Source: Suillus spraguei (lineage: Eukaryota; Basidiomycota; Agaricomycetes; Boletales; Suillaceae). Taken from it: a stretch of 27,739 nucleotides of DNA. Position numbers and translations under genes: made by a program. The notes under the pieces were generated by a model. The model saw nothing but the letters and a program-made list of their open reading frames with translations. It was not told where the DNA came from and ran no database searches. Position 1 is the first letter of the stretch. Each line of letters opens with the position of its first letter. The DNA lies in the NCBI GenBank assembly GCA_016800925.1, contig JABCPU010000749.1, positions 1 through 27,739 on the forward strand. Reading direction: 5' to 3'. This document shows, piece after piece, positions 19,479 through 27,739 of the stretch.

Positions 19479-20471
19479 ATGCTACTGATAAGTATGTCTG
19501 ACAGATTTTGCATGCCACTGCGCCGCACGGCAGCGGCACCGTACTTCGACGGCAACCCAAGAGAATTGCTAATGTTGCTTGCTACTGTAAATGAGCTGGC
19601 AGACTTGGCCGGCATTGCTGATAAAGCATGCATCAAGGCGGCTATACGCTATGCAGATCCTGATGAAGCAGAAGTATGGGAATGTCTTGATGAACACAAC
19701 AGTAACAGCTTCATAGACTTCGCTAATGCTATTTTGCACTTGTACCCAGAATGTGGTCCTATTACGTTCAACCGCACAGTTACCACTGAAGCAGTCGCTC
19801 CGCTGGCAGACCCCTATCAGGAAAACGCTATTGAGCACTCTGACGCTAATGTACCGCAACAAGTTACGGCATTGGAAATCACTACCGCAGAGCAAGTATC
19901 GCTACCGCTCGAAGATACCGCACCACTGGCGGTTCAGCAATCATTAACAGCACCAAGTACAGACAGCACTATGCTACCTACAGCGCTACCATGCGAGGAT
20001 ACAGCATCCCTGCCAGTCCAAGTGCTCGATGAAAGTTTGTCCCTGAACGAACCACGCTACACTGACGACACTACATTTTGCACCGACAGTGACGCACACC
20101 GCTTGCTAGAAGAAACAGACAAAATGGCAATTGACTTGGTTAGCACTGACATTTTACCGACAGAACTCTTGACGGTCACAAAGCATACACGCTCTCAAGA
20201 CAAAGTACCGCAGACCACTAGCGCTGATAGCGAAGAAGTTATAGAAGTATCACTGGAAAGGTATAGTATAGTAGAAGTGCTGATGCATACCGCAGAGGCA
20301 ACATTTACCGCCCAAACTGTTACCGCACGTTTACTGCTGACACCTAAAGAAATGTTCACCACAGGAGCTATTCAGCTGAACTCGCAGACCGCATGTGCCT
20401 ACTGGCCATGTGTTGACCGCTGCGTTAGTACACAAAGACAACGGTCTTACCAGGCCATACTGTGTTCCTAG
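19479..20471 (+). CDS. Gag-like protein of the A element
   Basis: Open for 330 codons to a TAG at 20469-20471. Later in-frame Met codons at 19494 and 19512 are equally plausible starts. The first 100 residues contain a basic RRTAAAPYFDGNP motif, then LATVNELADLAGIADKA, IRYADPDEAEVWECL and FANAILHLYPECG. In known basidiomycete Gypsy gags this pattern (small basic start, FDG, YA...E...W, LYP) marks the capsid N-terminus. The rest is acidic and Thr/Leu/Ala-rich with no zinc knuckle. After the stop another frame continues briefly (LEVYYRPPAYILAADDEAW), so the original protein was probably longer. I am fairly sure it is gag-derived and unsure whether it is intact. Confidence 0.65.
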   Translation: MLLISMSDRFCMPLRRTAAAPYFDGNPRELLMLLATVNELADLAGIADKACIKAAIRYADPDEAEVWECLDEHNSNSFIDFANAILHLYPECGPITFNRTVTTEAVAPLADPYQENAIEHSDANVPQQVTALEITTAEQVSLPLEDTAPLAVQQSLTAPSTDSTMLPTALPCEDTASLPVQVLDESLSLNEPRYTDDTTFCTDSDAHRLLEETDKMAIDLVSTDILPTELLTVTKHTRSQDKVPQTTSADSEEVIEVSLERYSIVEVLMHTAEATFTAQTVTARLLLTPKEMFTTGAIQLNSQTACAYWPCVDRCVSTQRQRSYQAILCS

Positions 20472-21344
20472 CCTTACCGCGGCTAGAAGTCTATTATCGA
20501 CCACCGGCATACATTCTTGCGGCAGACGACGAAGCGTGGCCTACCGCCCGCTAGTTGTCCGCCAACTATTGTCCCACAGTACCGCAGGCCATCGCACGGC
20601 TTGCATAGCACTATGGCAGTACAAACGCAGATCACGCGGTTTTCATTGCAGAAGAAGAAGCTAACCCCAGAAGTCAACCGTCAAAGACCAAGCACATATA
20701 CCTGCCAGTGGAAACCCCAATGGCATCATTCATTATCCTACTGCCACTGACATTTGCTAATACCACCCTCGTTACTTGATCATAAAAACAAAGAAAAAAA
20801 TACTGCACACATATGATAGTCTCTGTTTTACCCCAGGTTTCATCCGGCGATCAGTTTCACACTTTCAAATGCATGCCCACACGGCATCCCTACATACGTT
20901 TAGCGCTAACAAGCACACAGACTTTTATTATGGTATGAAAGACTATATCAATTGGACAAGGAATACCATGCACTGCTAAAGTACTATACACCTTTTCTTC
21001 TAATGCATAGGCAGCACACCGTGCCTATTGATTGATAAAGACAGGAGATATCATGCCAAAGCTTACCACAGCAGCAATACCGCAGACATAGACGAAGACA
21101 GTGCAATGAAGAAGACAAGACGAGCGGGACCTCGCAACAGACTTGCAGTATCAGTTCAGTTTTTGTTTACTGCGAGCGTGCGCTTACTATACGTTACTGT
21201 TTACCTTAGGCGTCAAATGGATATGACTGGCGCTAGGACTTGGACATGGAGGCATTGGACTTATTGGACCTCCCAAGGACTTAGGTGTTCACACTGGTGT
21301 TTTTTGTTCTGGAGCCGCCAGGACCCCTATCATTGTGGCAACTA
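20472..21344 (+). other. Decayed interior of the A element
   Basis: No long ORF. Short frames after gag look like broken coding sequence, and the TACCGC words frequent in gag continue to about 20600. No pol motif was found. The 3' limit is the end of the antisense gene. Confidence 0.4.
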
Positions 21345-22645
21345 TTATATTGTACAAGGACTATAGTACAGAGGCAAAGGTACAAGTACAGAAGAAGAGA
21401 AAGAAGTATCTACAGGCGGCACCTCTTTTGCCGGCAGTTCATGCAGCCGCGGAGAAAGTTCATATTCCCCGCCAACTCCCTCATCATCCCCTCCATCTGC
21501 ATGAAGCGTGCCTGGGGCCTCTTCTAGCCTTGCCGCCATAAGGAAGTCCAAGTTCTCCCCCTCCAAGTCTTGAAGCCGCTGCGCCACATTGATGGCTTCT
21601 TCCTCAGACTCTTCCTCCACTGCTGCAATGGACTGCGCCTTTCCAGCAATTTTTGCTGGGCGGGAGGGAGAGGCGACCACTGCTGGCTCACTGTCAGTCA
21701 CCTCAATGACTTCATCCGGTTTTTTTGATTTAGCTGCGGCAGCATCCTTAGAGCTGCCGGCGGCAGCGACCACTGGCGGTGTCTTTGCCACGGGATGCAC
21801 CCTCTTGCAACGAACTAAAGACAAAACGAGTTAGCACAAAGTTAAGTCAAGAAAAGAGAGAAAAGACTCACTGGTGTTATGCGAACACCTGTGCTTGAAC
21901 TTGCGGCAATGGTCGCAGACCTTGCCTTCTTCACCAGTGCAGACATGGTCCCCCTTGGCGCAGGTCTCACACTTTGTAGCATGCCGTGGGTTACCAGTGC
22001 GCATGCGGGCAGTCTTAGGCTGAAGTGAAATCAGTAAAAGCTAAGTCAAGAGAAGAAAGGACTCACAGGCAGCTGCGCTATTAGCACTTCCATTGACTTG
22101 TTGGAGGAAGGCCGCGCTACCTTCTTGGGCGCAGGTGCTGCTTCCTCCTCCTCCTCCTCCTCCTCCTCCTCCTCAAGCTCTTCCTCCAAGGCCCGCTTCT
22201 TCCCCTTCCCCTTGTCAGCTACCGCAGGCTCAACTGGAGCTGCAGCAGCCTTCTTCTTCTCCTCAGCCGCTTTCTCAGCAGCAGCGACCTCCAAGCAATA
22301 GGCATTCACCGTAGGCATGATGGCGGTTGCCTCCATGACTTCTTCAGGCATCAAGCCAGGTTGAGGCCATGTACCGCGCCTTTGCAGCGGCACTCTTCTA
22401 CATCACGCTAAAGAGAAAAGTTAGTACCAATACCGCTAAAAGAAGAAGAAAAAAGAAAGACTACGAAGAATTGTTCCCATGCTTTCACCCACATCCCTTT
22501 TTCCTCCAGCAGCTCCTCCTTGTCATCAGGTGCCGTCAGGATCAGGCCATCCAAATGCTCTTGAAGGGCGGCAAGTTTCTTCTGCACTGGCAGATGGGCG
22601 GCGGCAAGCAGCGGGAGCAGAGGCATCAAAGGTGAAGGTTGACAT
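21345..22645 (-). pseudogene. Antisense zinc-cluster accessory gene of the A element
   Basis: Exons on minus: 22645-22465, 22407-22067, 22019-21872 and 21814-21345, with GT-AG introns of 57, 47 and 57 bases. Exon 1 starts MSTFTFDA but needs a frame change after about 8 codons to reach LPVQKKLAALQEHLDGL and EELLEEKGMWVKAWEQFF. A second change near 22375 leads to LMPEEVMEATAIMPTVNAYC, a Lys/Ala-rich helix and a run of Glu. Exon 3 encodes CETCAKGDHVC, seven residues, then CDHCRKFKHRC: CX2CX6CX7CX2CX6C, exactly the spacing of fungal Zn(II)2Cys6 clusters, with the Arg/Lys-rich half second rather than first. Exon 4 is acidic (DEVIEVTDSEP, EEESEEEA). It starts 264 bases from the 3' LTR and runs against the element. 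Two frameshifts suggest decay. Confidence 0.65.
22143..22175. repeat. (TCC)n microsatellite
   Basis: About ten tcc/ctc triplets. Read on minus they encode the Glu run of the antisense zinc-cluster gene. Confidence 0.9.
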
Positions 22646-22909
22646 GATGGTTCGAAGTAAAGATGGGAGAAAGTGGAGAAGTCCAATGATGGCCCTTTTG
22701 TAGGGAACGGTAATTTTGTGACCACACCACGTCACACTCCGCTGCATTGTCCACAGTCACAGCATGGCACGTCCACAATTCCACGTCTGCACGGCAAATT
22801 CCGCTTACACGTCCCATCATGTGATCTTGATATCGCTTGAATTCTTGCTAAAGTCCTTACCAGCAGGATAGTTGACCGGGGACGGTCAGTTTCTAAAGTT
22901 CCTAGGGGA
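22646..22909. promoter_or_regulatory. Upstream region of the antisense gene and end of the A element interior
   Basis: 264 bases between the minus-strand ATG and the 3' LTR. The last bases (ctagggga) are purine-rich and directly abut the LTR, as a polypurine tract should. It must also hold the antisense gene promoter. No clear TATA box was identified. Confidence 0.4.
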
Positions 22910-23874
22910 TGTAACAAACATATTGGTGCTGGGCTTAAAACCCCATATTTTGACACTCGTCTCATGTCTACAGGAGTTACCACTTGTCCATGGCCGTCTT
23001 ACCCCTTTAGCAGTACCGGCGGCATCCCATGCTTACCACACACCATACCGACTGCCGCACCATGTTCCACGAACCGATGTCCTTCCATGTCCTTGCCACA
23101 TCCGCATAGCTCCATTTGGTGCGTAGTTTGTTTCCTGTTCGTTATCACTGATTCCACGGCAAGCCTTATTACATGTTGCCTCGTGCCGCAGCACCTCGCG
23201 CTATGTTTACTTACGGCAGTTACTACACTCCAGCACTACTGATCTCGCCTAGAGTATTCCGAGTACATATGAATTAGGATATATGCACCACATACCCCGC
23301 ACGATACAGTACCTGATTTTACCCCATTGCACGTACTATAGGTCAGGATTACTGTCTAGCTCTGGATCTACCCAGTAGTGGACATAGTCTTTAAAGTTCC
23401 CTTATCGCTCGTTAATTCATCACGCTCGTTCTCCGTTACCACTGGCATACCGCTGGACTTTGGATTGTTACTTTGACTGAACTTCTGATGCTCTGCTACT
23501 TTACCGCTGAAAGTACCATGGACTTCTTTACTGTTTCATTGCACTGCTCGCAACCTTACCGCTACTGCTGAGACCACCGCTCAACATTGCTTGCTCAATG
23601 CTACTGTTACTGACCTTATCTCGACAACGGTTAGCACCGCTACGTGCGACGCTAGTTCCAGCGGTATCATTGCTGACCGCAGCAACTTACCGCTGACCTC
23701 GACGCTTGTTTCGCACATAAGTTAGACTCGAACTTGACCATACTGAATAGGCATCCCCCTTTAGGGTAGAATGCTCTTGTTCTTACAAGTGAAGCAGACT
23801 AGATGGAGCGCAAGACTAACATACTAGTTTAGGCAGTGGTTTATCTACAGCCCAAGCTAGGTTGTATCTTTACA
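22910..23874 (+). repeat. 3' LTR of the A element (intact copy)
   Basis: 965 bases, TGTAACAAACATATTGG to GTTGTATCTTTACA; the reference copy used here for family A. A TATA-like gatatatgc lies near 23278. A conserved catccccctttagggt and a tcttacaagtgaagcagac stretch lie near the 3' end. Confidence 0.9.
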
Positions 23875-24090
23875 CCAGATCTGGTCTGGCTTGACAGGCA
23901 GAAATACTTTGACCTATGTCACTCATGCTTGTGCGGCGTTGAGAGAAATTGGTGAATGTTTGGACAATGGGTGTGGGATCTTGTTGAATCGGACCAAATC
24001 CGGCTCCTTGGAGATGTTCTGAGTTTACAGGGAGGCATGATATGGAATGGTTTTAGAAAGTTACTTGGAAAGGTTTGAGTTCGAATATAC
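23875..24090 (-). pseudogene. Element D leader and first codons of gag
   Basis: In element sense, the leader follows the 5' LTR from 24090. ATG at 23926-23924 opens MSDIGQSISACQARPDL and runs into the A insertion at 23875. No primer site starting TGG was seen directly after the LTR; the first bases are gtatattcgaactc, so priming may use another part of a tRNA or self-priming. Confidence 0.65.
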
Positions 24091-24521
24091 TGTTGAGACC
24101 GTACTCAAGGGGTGAAAGATCTGAAGGGCTTTGGCCTCAGTTCGTGCACTGTGCCCCTTGTCCGAGTAATGCCCCTTATTTCAGAGAGGAGATATATGTC
24201 CGAAGATCCAGAAGGAGTTGCGTGGCAGATCCGGATGTCCAAAGGTATCAGATATGGTATGTCCAAGGTTATCCGAAGCATAGGGATGGAAAGAGGATTA
24301 AGGCTAGCTTCAGAACAGATTCCTAACTAGAAACTGACAGAGGTAGACTATCCGAAGATAGAGTTGGAGATATAGACTAAAGGAATCAATCCTAAGTCTC
24401 GGAAGATGACTTAGAGCGGAGAGTGTCTCAAGTCCGGAGGAAACAGAATGAGCAGAATCTAAGATGATATTCGAACTAAGGTTCTAATGGAGATCTACAA
24501 GTGGTTTATATATATGGCAAG

Positions 24522-25289
24522 TGTCATATACCATACTTCTAATCCCAGATCCAACCATATCCGATCAGATCCGATCGATTCCATTTCCGTCTGGTTCACA
24601 GATCCTGTCCATACACCCATCTGAATATGTTCACTTCTCGCACCTTAACTCCCTTGTGTACATCTGCATCTATCTCCTTTCGTCATTCCTCCTGTTTCCG
24701 GTATTCCGGTTGTTTATATTTCCGTCCTGTGTCACTGATCCGTTTCCTGTGTTCATTTCCGATTCATGATTACTGATCCGCTGTGCATTAACTAATAGAC
24801 TTCCGTTACACTTCGTACATAGCCCTCAGTCCCGGACTTGTTGATTATCCGTCTTAGATACTCACAGTATATAAACCACTTGTAGATCTCCGTAGAACCT
24901 TAGTTCGAATATCATCTTAGATTCTACTCATTCCGCTTCTTCCGGACTTGAGCCACCCTCTGCTCTAAAGTCACCTTCCAAGACTTAGGATTGATTCCTA
25001 TAGTCTATATCTCCGACTCTATCTTCGGATAGTCTACCTCCGTTAGTTTCTAGTTAGGAACTCGTTCCGAACTAGCCTTAATCTTTGTTCTATCCTTACG
25101 TTCCGAATAACCTTTGGACGTATCATATCTGATACCTTCGGACGCCCAGATCTGTCACACAACTCCTTCCGGATCTTCGGATGAATAACTTCTCCTTGAA
25201 ATAAGGGGCATTACTCGAGAAAGGGGCACAGTGCACGAACTGAGGCCAAAGCCCTTCGGATCTCTCTACCTTTGAGTACGGTCTTAACA
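24522..25289 (+). mobile_element. Solo LTR C3 nested in the 5' LTR of element D
   Basis: 768-base complete LTR of family C in plus orientation, TGTCATATACC to GTCTTAACA, with a 5-base duplication g(c/t)aag. It belongs to the same family as its target but lies in the opposite orientation, so the region can fold back on itself. Confidence 0.9.
24868..24875 (+). promoter_or_regulatory. TATA box of LTR family C
   Basis: tatataaa, also in C0 (about 25875) and, in the other strand, in both D LTRs. It sets the sense direction of the family. Confidence 0.6.
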
Positions 25290-25595
25290 GTAAGTATCTA
25301 AAATGGATAACGGAAGTCTATTAGTTAATGTGCAGTGGATCAGTAAGCACAAATCAGAAATGAAACACAGGTAATGGATCAGTGACACAGGATGGAACTA
25401 TACACAGCCGGAGTACCGGAAACAGGATAAGTGACGAAAGGAGATAGACGCAGATATACACAAGGAGATAGAGTGCAAGAAGTGAGCACATTCAGATGAG
25501 CGATCCGGACAGGATCTGTGGACCAGATGGAAATCAAATAGATCGGATCTGATCGGATATGGTCGGATCTGAGATCAGAAGTATGGTATATGACA

Positions 25596-26208
25596 CTGGT
25601 CCACAGATCCTGTCCAGATCACCCATCCGAATGTGCCCACTTCTCACACTCTAACTCCCTTGTGGATATCTGCATCTATCTCCTTTCATCATTCCTCCTG
25701 TTTCTGGTATTCCGGCTGTGTATGTTTCCATCCTGTGTCACTGATCCATTACCTGTGTTTCATTTCCGACTCGTGCTTACTGATCTGCTGTGCATTAACT
25801 AATAGACTTCCATTATACATCATACATAGCCCTCAGTTCCAGACTCATTGATCATCTGTACCAGATACTTACAGTATATAAACCACTTGTAGAGCTCCAT
25901 AGAACCTTAGTTCAAATATCATCTTAGATTCTGCTCATTCTGTTTCCTCCGGACTTGAGTTACTTTCTGCTCTAGTCATCTTCTGAGATGGATTGATTCC
26001 TTTAGTCTATATCTCCGACTCTATCTTCGGATAGTCTATCTCTGTTAGTTTCTAGTTAGGAACTCCTTCGGACGTCCGGATCCATTCAACTCCTTCCAGA
26101 TCTTCAGACATATACCTACCCTCTGAAATAAGGGGTATTACTCGGGAAAGGGGCACAGTGCACGAACTGAGGCCAAAGCCCTTCAGATCTTTCACCCTTT
26201 GAGTACAG
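25596..26208 (+). repeat. LTR C0, right fragment
   Basis: Continues 11803-11866 after the element D insertion and runs to gagtacag. Its last eight bases or so (tcttaaca) are missing because LTR A copy 4 begins at 26209 and a deletion follows that copy. Confidence 0.85.
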
Positions 26209-27088
26209 TGTAACGAACATATTGGCGCTGGACTTGCAACCCCATATTTTGACACTCGTCTCACGTCTACAGGAGTTACCACTTGTCCATGGCCGTCTTA
26301 CCCCTTTAGCAGTACCGCCAGCATCCCACGCTTACTGCACACGTACCAACTGCGCACCATGTTCCACGTACCGATGTCCTTCCATGTCCTTGCCACGTCC
26401 GCATAGCTCCATTTGGTGTGTTGTTTGTTTTCTGTTTGTTATCACTGATTCCATGGCAAGCCTTATTACATGTTGCCTCATGCCGCAGCGCCTCGCGCTA
26501 TGTTTACTTATGGTGGTTACTACACTCCAGCGCTACTGATCTCACCTAGAGTATTCCGAGTACATACAATTCAGGATATAAGCACCACGTACCCCACACG
26601 ATAGAAGTACCTGATTTTACACCATTGCACGTACTATAGGTCAGGATTATTGTCTAGCTCTGGATCAACCCAGTAGTGGACATAGTCTTTAAAGTTTCCT
26701 TATCGCTCGTTAATACATCACGCTCGTTCTCTGTTACCTGGCATACCGCTGGACTTTTGACTGTTACTTTGACTGAACTTCTCACGCACCGCTACTTTAC
26801 CGCTGAAAGTACTGCAGACTTCTTTACTGTATCCTTGCACCGCTCGCAACCTTACCGCTACCACTGAGACCACTGCTCAACATTGCTCGCTTGATGCAAC
26901 TGTTACTGACCTTATCTTGACCATGGAAGCACTGCTACACCTGACACTAGTTCCCGGTATCATCACTGACCGCGGCAACTTACTGCTGACCTTGACGCTT
27001 GTTTCACACATAAGTTAGGCTCGAACTTGACCATACTAATAGGCATCCCCCTTTAGGGTCGAACACTCTTGTTCTTACAAGTGAAGCA
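26209..27088 (+). mobile_element. LTR A, copy 4, 3'-truncated
   Basis: Starts TGTAACGAACATATTGG and matches the intact copy to gtgaagca at 27088. The last 78 or so bases of the LTR are absent. The next bases belong to the hAT gene, so one deletion removed the LTR end, the end of C0 and part of the hAT gene. Confidence 0.88.
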
Positions 27089-27739
27089 TGATTCAAGAAG
27101 AATTTCCCTTGGCGTGAACAAAGGATCAAGTATAATGCTTGTTATCTCACAGCTAACATGTACTCACAATTGTGTTCACAGCTGTCTTGCTCGTGTAATT
27201 AATCTCGGTACCCAAGTACTGATCAGTACATACAGCAAAGCTCTGCATTATGAACCCACAACCCCCATGCTCACGAGCCAGATACCACCAGCATTGTGAC
27301 CATGATGAGATTGGCCTCATACGTTCAATATGTGTGAAGGTGGTTTAATTTCTTTCTCTTTGCACACAATTATTTACTGATATTTCAAAGGAACGATCAT
27401 CCACGAAGTGAAAGGAACTGTACAAAACAGTGCAAGTCAAGGCTGGCATCTCCCACCCTGCACCCAACTCCTTCTGAACATGAAGGTTCATTGGTCTTCG
27501 ACTTATGTGATGATTAATCGTGCAGAAAGAAATAAAGAGGTGAGTGTAGTCTGCAGTGTTCACTGATGCAATGTTCGTTTTGACTGATTTCCTGTTTTTC
27601 AACAACAGCATGTTAATGTCTTTGTGTATGAGATGGGGACTAACAAGAGCAAGACTTGACGAAAAACAGGCTAAGATTGACTTCCTTACATTGGCGCAGC
27701 TGAATGGACCCGTGTTGTGTAAATTTCGCTGATCTATTA
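27089..27739 (+). pseudogene. hAT-family transposase, middle part
   Basis: Resumes with FPWREQRI, a splice-like junction at about 27172, then CLARVINLGTQVLISTYSKALHYEP, the hAT block that follows the second catalytic region. Further on, in shifted frames, come DEIGLIRSICVK, an intron (about 27339-27389), ERSSTKWKELYKTVQ, MKVHWSSTYVMINRAE and another intron (about 27541-27608). The frame breaks after HVNVFVYEMGTNKSKT with several stops. Its order and content fit the half at 10347-11802. About 60 residues between the halves are missing. The C-terminal dimerisation region would lie beyond the window. Confidence 0.75.

Larger units (their letters stand above)
19059..23874 (+). mobile_element. LTR-A element: gag-bearing, no recognisable pol, with antisense zinc-cluster gene
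   Basis: 5' LTR 19059-19383 (internally deleted), primer binding site, gag ORF, about 0.9 kb of decayed sequence, an antisense gene, and 3' LTR 22910-23874. It is inserted in the gag of D on the opposite strand. Flanks are ccgg (19055-19058) and ccag (23875-23878), a 4-base duplication with one change. Deleting element plus duplication restores D gag. No protease, reverse transcriptase or integrase motif was seen, so it would need enzymes supplied in trans. An alternative is two independent A LTRs around host DNA; the restored frame and the primer site argue for one element. Confidence 0.75.
11867..25595 (-). mobile_element. Ty3/Gypsy chromodomain element D (full length, degenerate, with nested insertions)
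   Basis: Minus-strand Gypsy retrotransposon with LTRs of family C. The 5' LTR is 25595-24091 (interrupted by a further C LTR), the 3' LTR is 12636-11867. The order from 5' is leader and gag start (24090-23875), gag, zinc knuckle, protease remnant, reverse transcriptase, RNase H, integrase and chromodomain. An antisense gene (12831-13823) lies before the 3' LTR. Subtracting the E solo LTR, the A element, the C LTR and their duplications leaves about 7.65 kb. Perfect ctggt duplications flank it. Six in-frame TGA stops and several frameshifts make it non-autonomous. Confidence 0.9.
24091..25595 (-). repeat. 5' LTR of element D, split by LTR C3
   Basis: Two pieces, 25595-25290 and 24521-24091, together about 732 bases, matching the 3' LTR except for a deletion of about 38 bases after gtaagtatct. 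Flanking copies of the insertion site are gcaag (24517-24521) and gtaag (25290-25294). Confidence 0.9.

Noticed and set aside
24521..25851. Hydrophobic ORFs (24521-24769, 25590-25851) resembling small membrane proteins
   Set aside because: They are pyrimidine-rich LTR C sequence read by chance; the frame is not kept between the copies.

Overview
The window looks like a heterochromatic, repeat-dense stretch of a basidiomycete genome, probably Agaricomycetes. The evidence is short GT-AG introns of 46-57 bases, Ty3/Gypsy chromodomain elements, a BED-type hAT transposase, and intron-rich genes with paired CX2CX6C zinc motifs. I cannot name a species. Almost everything is transposon sequence, most of it broken. 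No tRNA, rRNA or CRISPR array was seen. Family letters (A-E) are mine.

Layout. 1-2293 is the 3' end of a Gypsy element (E): the end of pol, a downstream ORF with a zinc knuckle, and the 3' LTR. 2371-4335 is a six-exon gene of unknown function that starts 77 bases after that LTR; one splice donor is mutated. 4601-9701 holds the two halves of another gene (4601-5115 on minus, 7094-7482 on plus) and two oppositely oriented LTRs of family A, each containing a 960-base LTR of family B in inverted orientation. The module counts and reading frames suggest that recombination between the two B copies inverted 6432-8083. 9702-9995 is a GGCC-rich palindromic repeat cluster, followed by the first half of a hAT transposase (10347-11802).

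The hAT gene is interrupted by about 15.3 kb of nested retroelements and resumes at 27089. From the outside in: an LTR of family C (C0: 11803-11866 plus 25596-26208) carries the complete but degenerate Gypsy element D (11867-25595, minus strand, perfect 5-base target duplication ctggt). D in turn carries a solo E LTR (14353-14829), a gag-bearing A element (19059-23874), and a further C LTR (24522-25289) inside its own 5' LTR. A fourth A LTR (26209-27088) sits in C0.

The most interesting feature is that D and the A element, from two different LTR families, each carry an intron-containing gene in antisense between the retroelement coding region and the 3' LTR. Both genes encode a pair of CX2CX6C motifs, resembling the fungal Zn(II)2Cys6 binuclear cluster (12831-13823 in D; 21345-22645 in A). 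This may be a recurrent accessory gene of these retroelements. Separately, all six premature stops traced in D gag-pol are TGA, and the mutated splice donor fits a CpG to CpA change. Both suggest cytosine-methylation decay.
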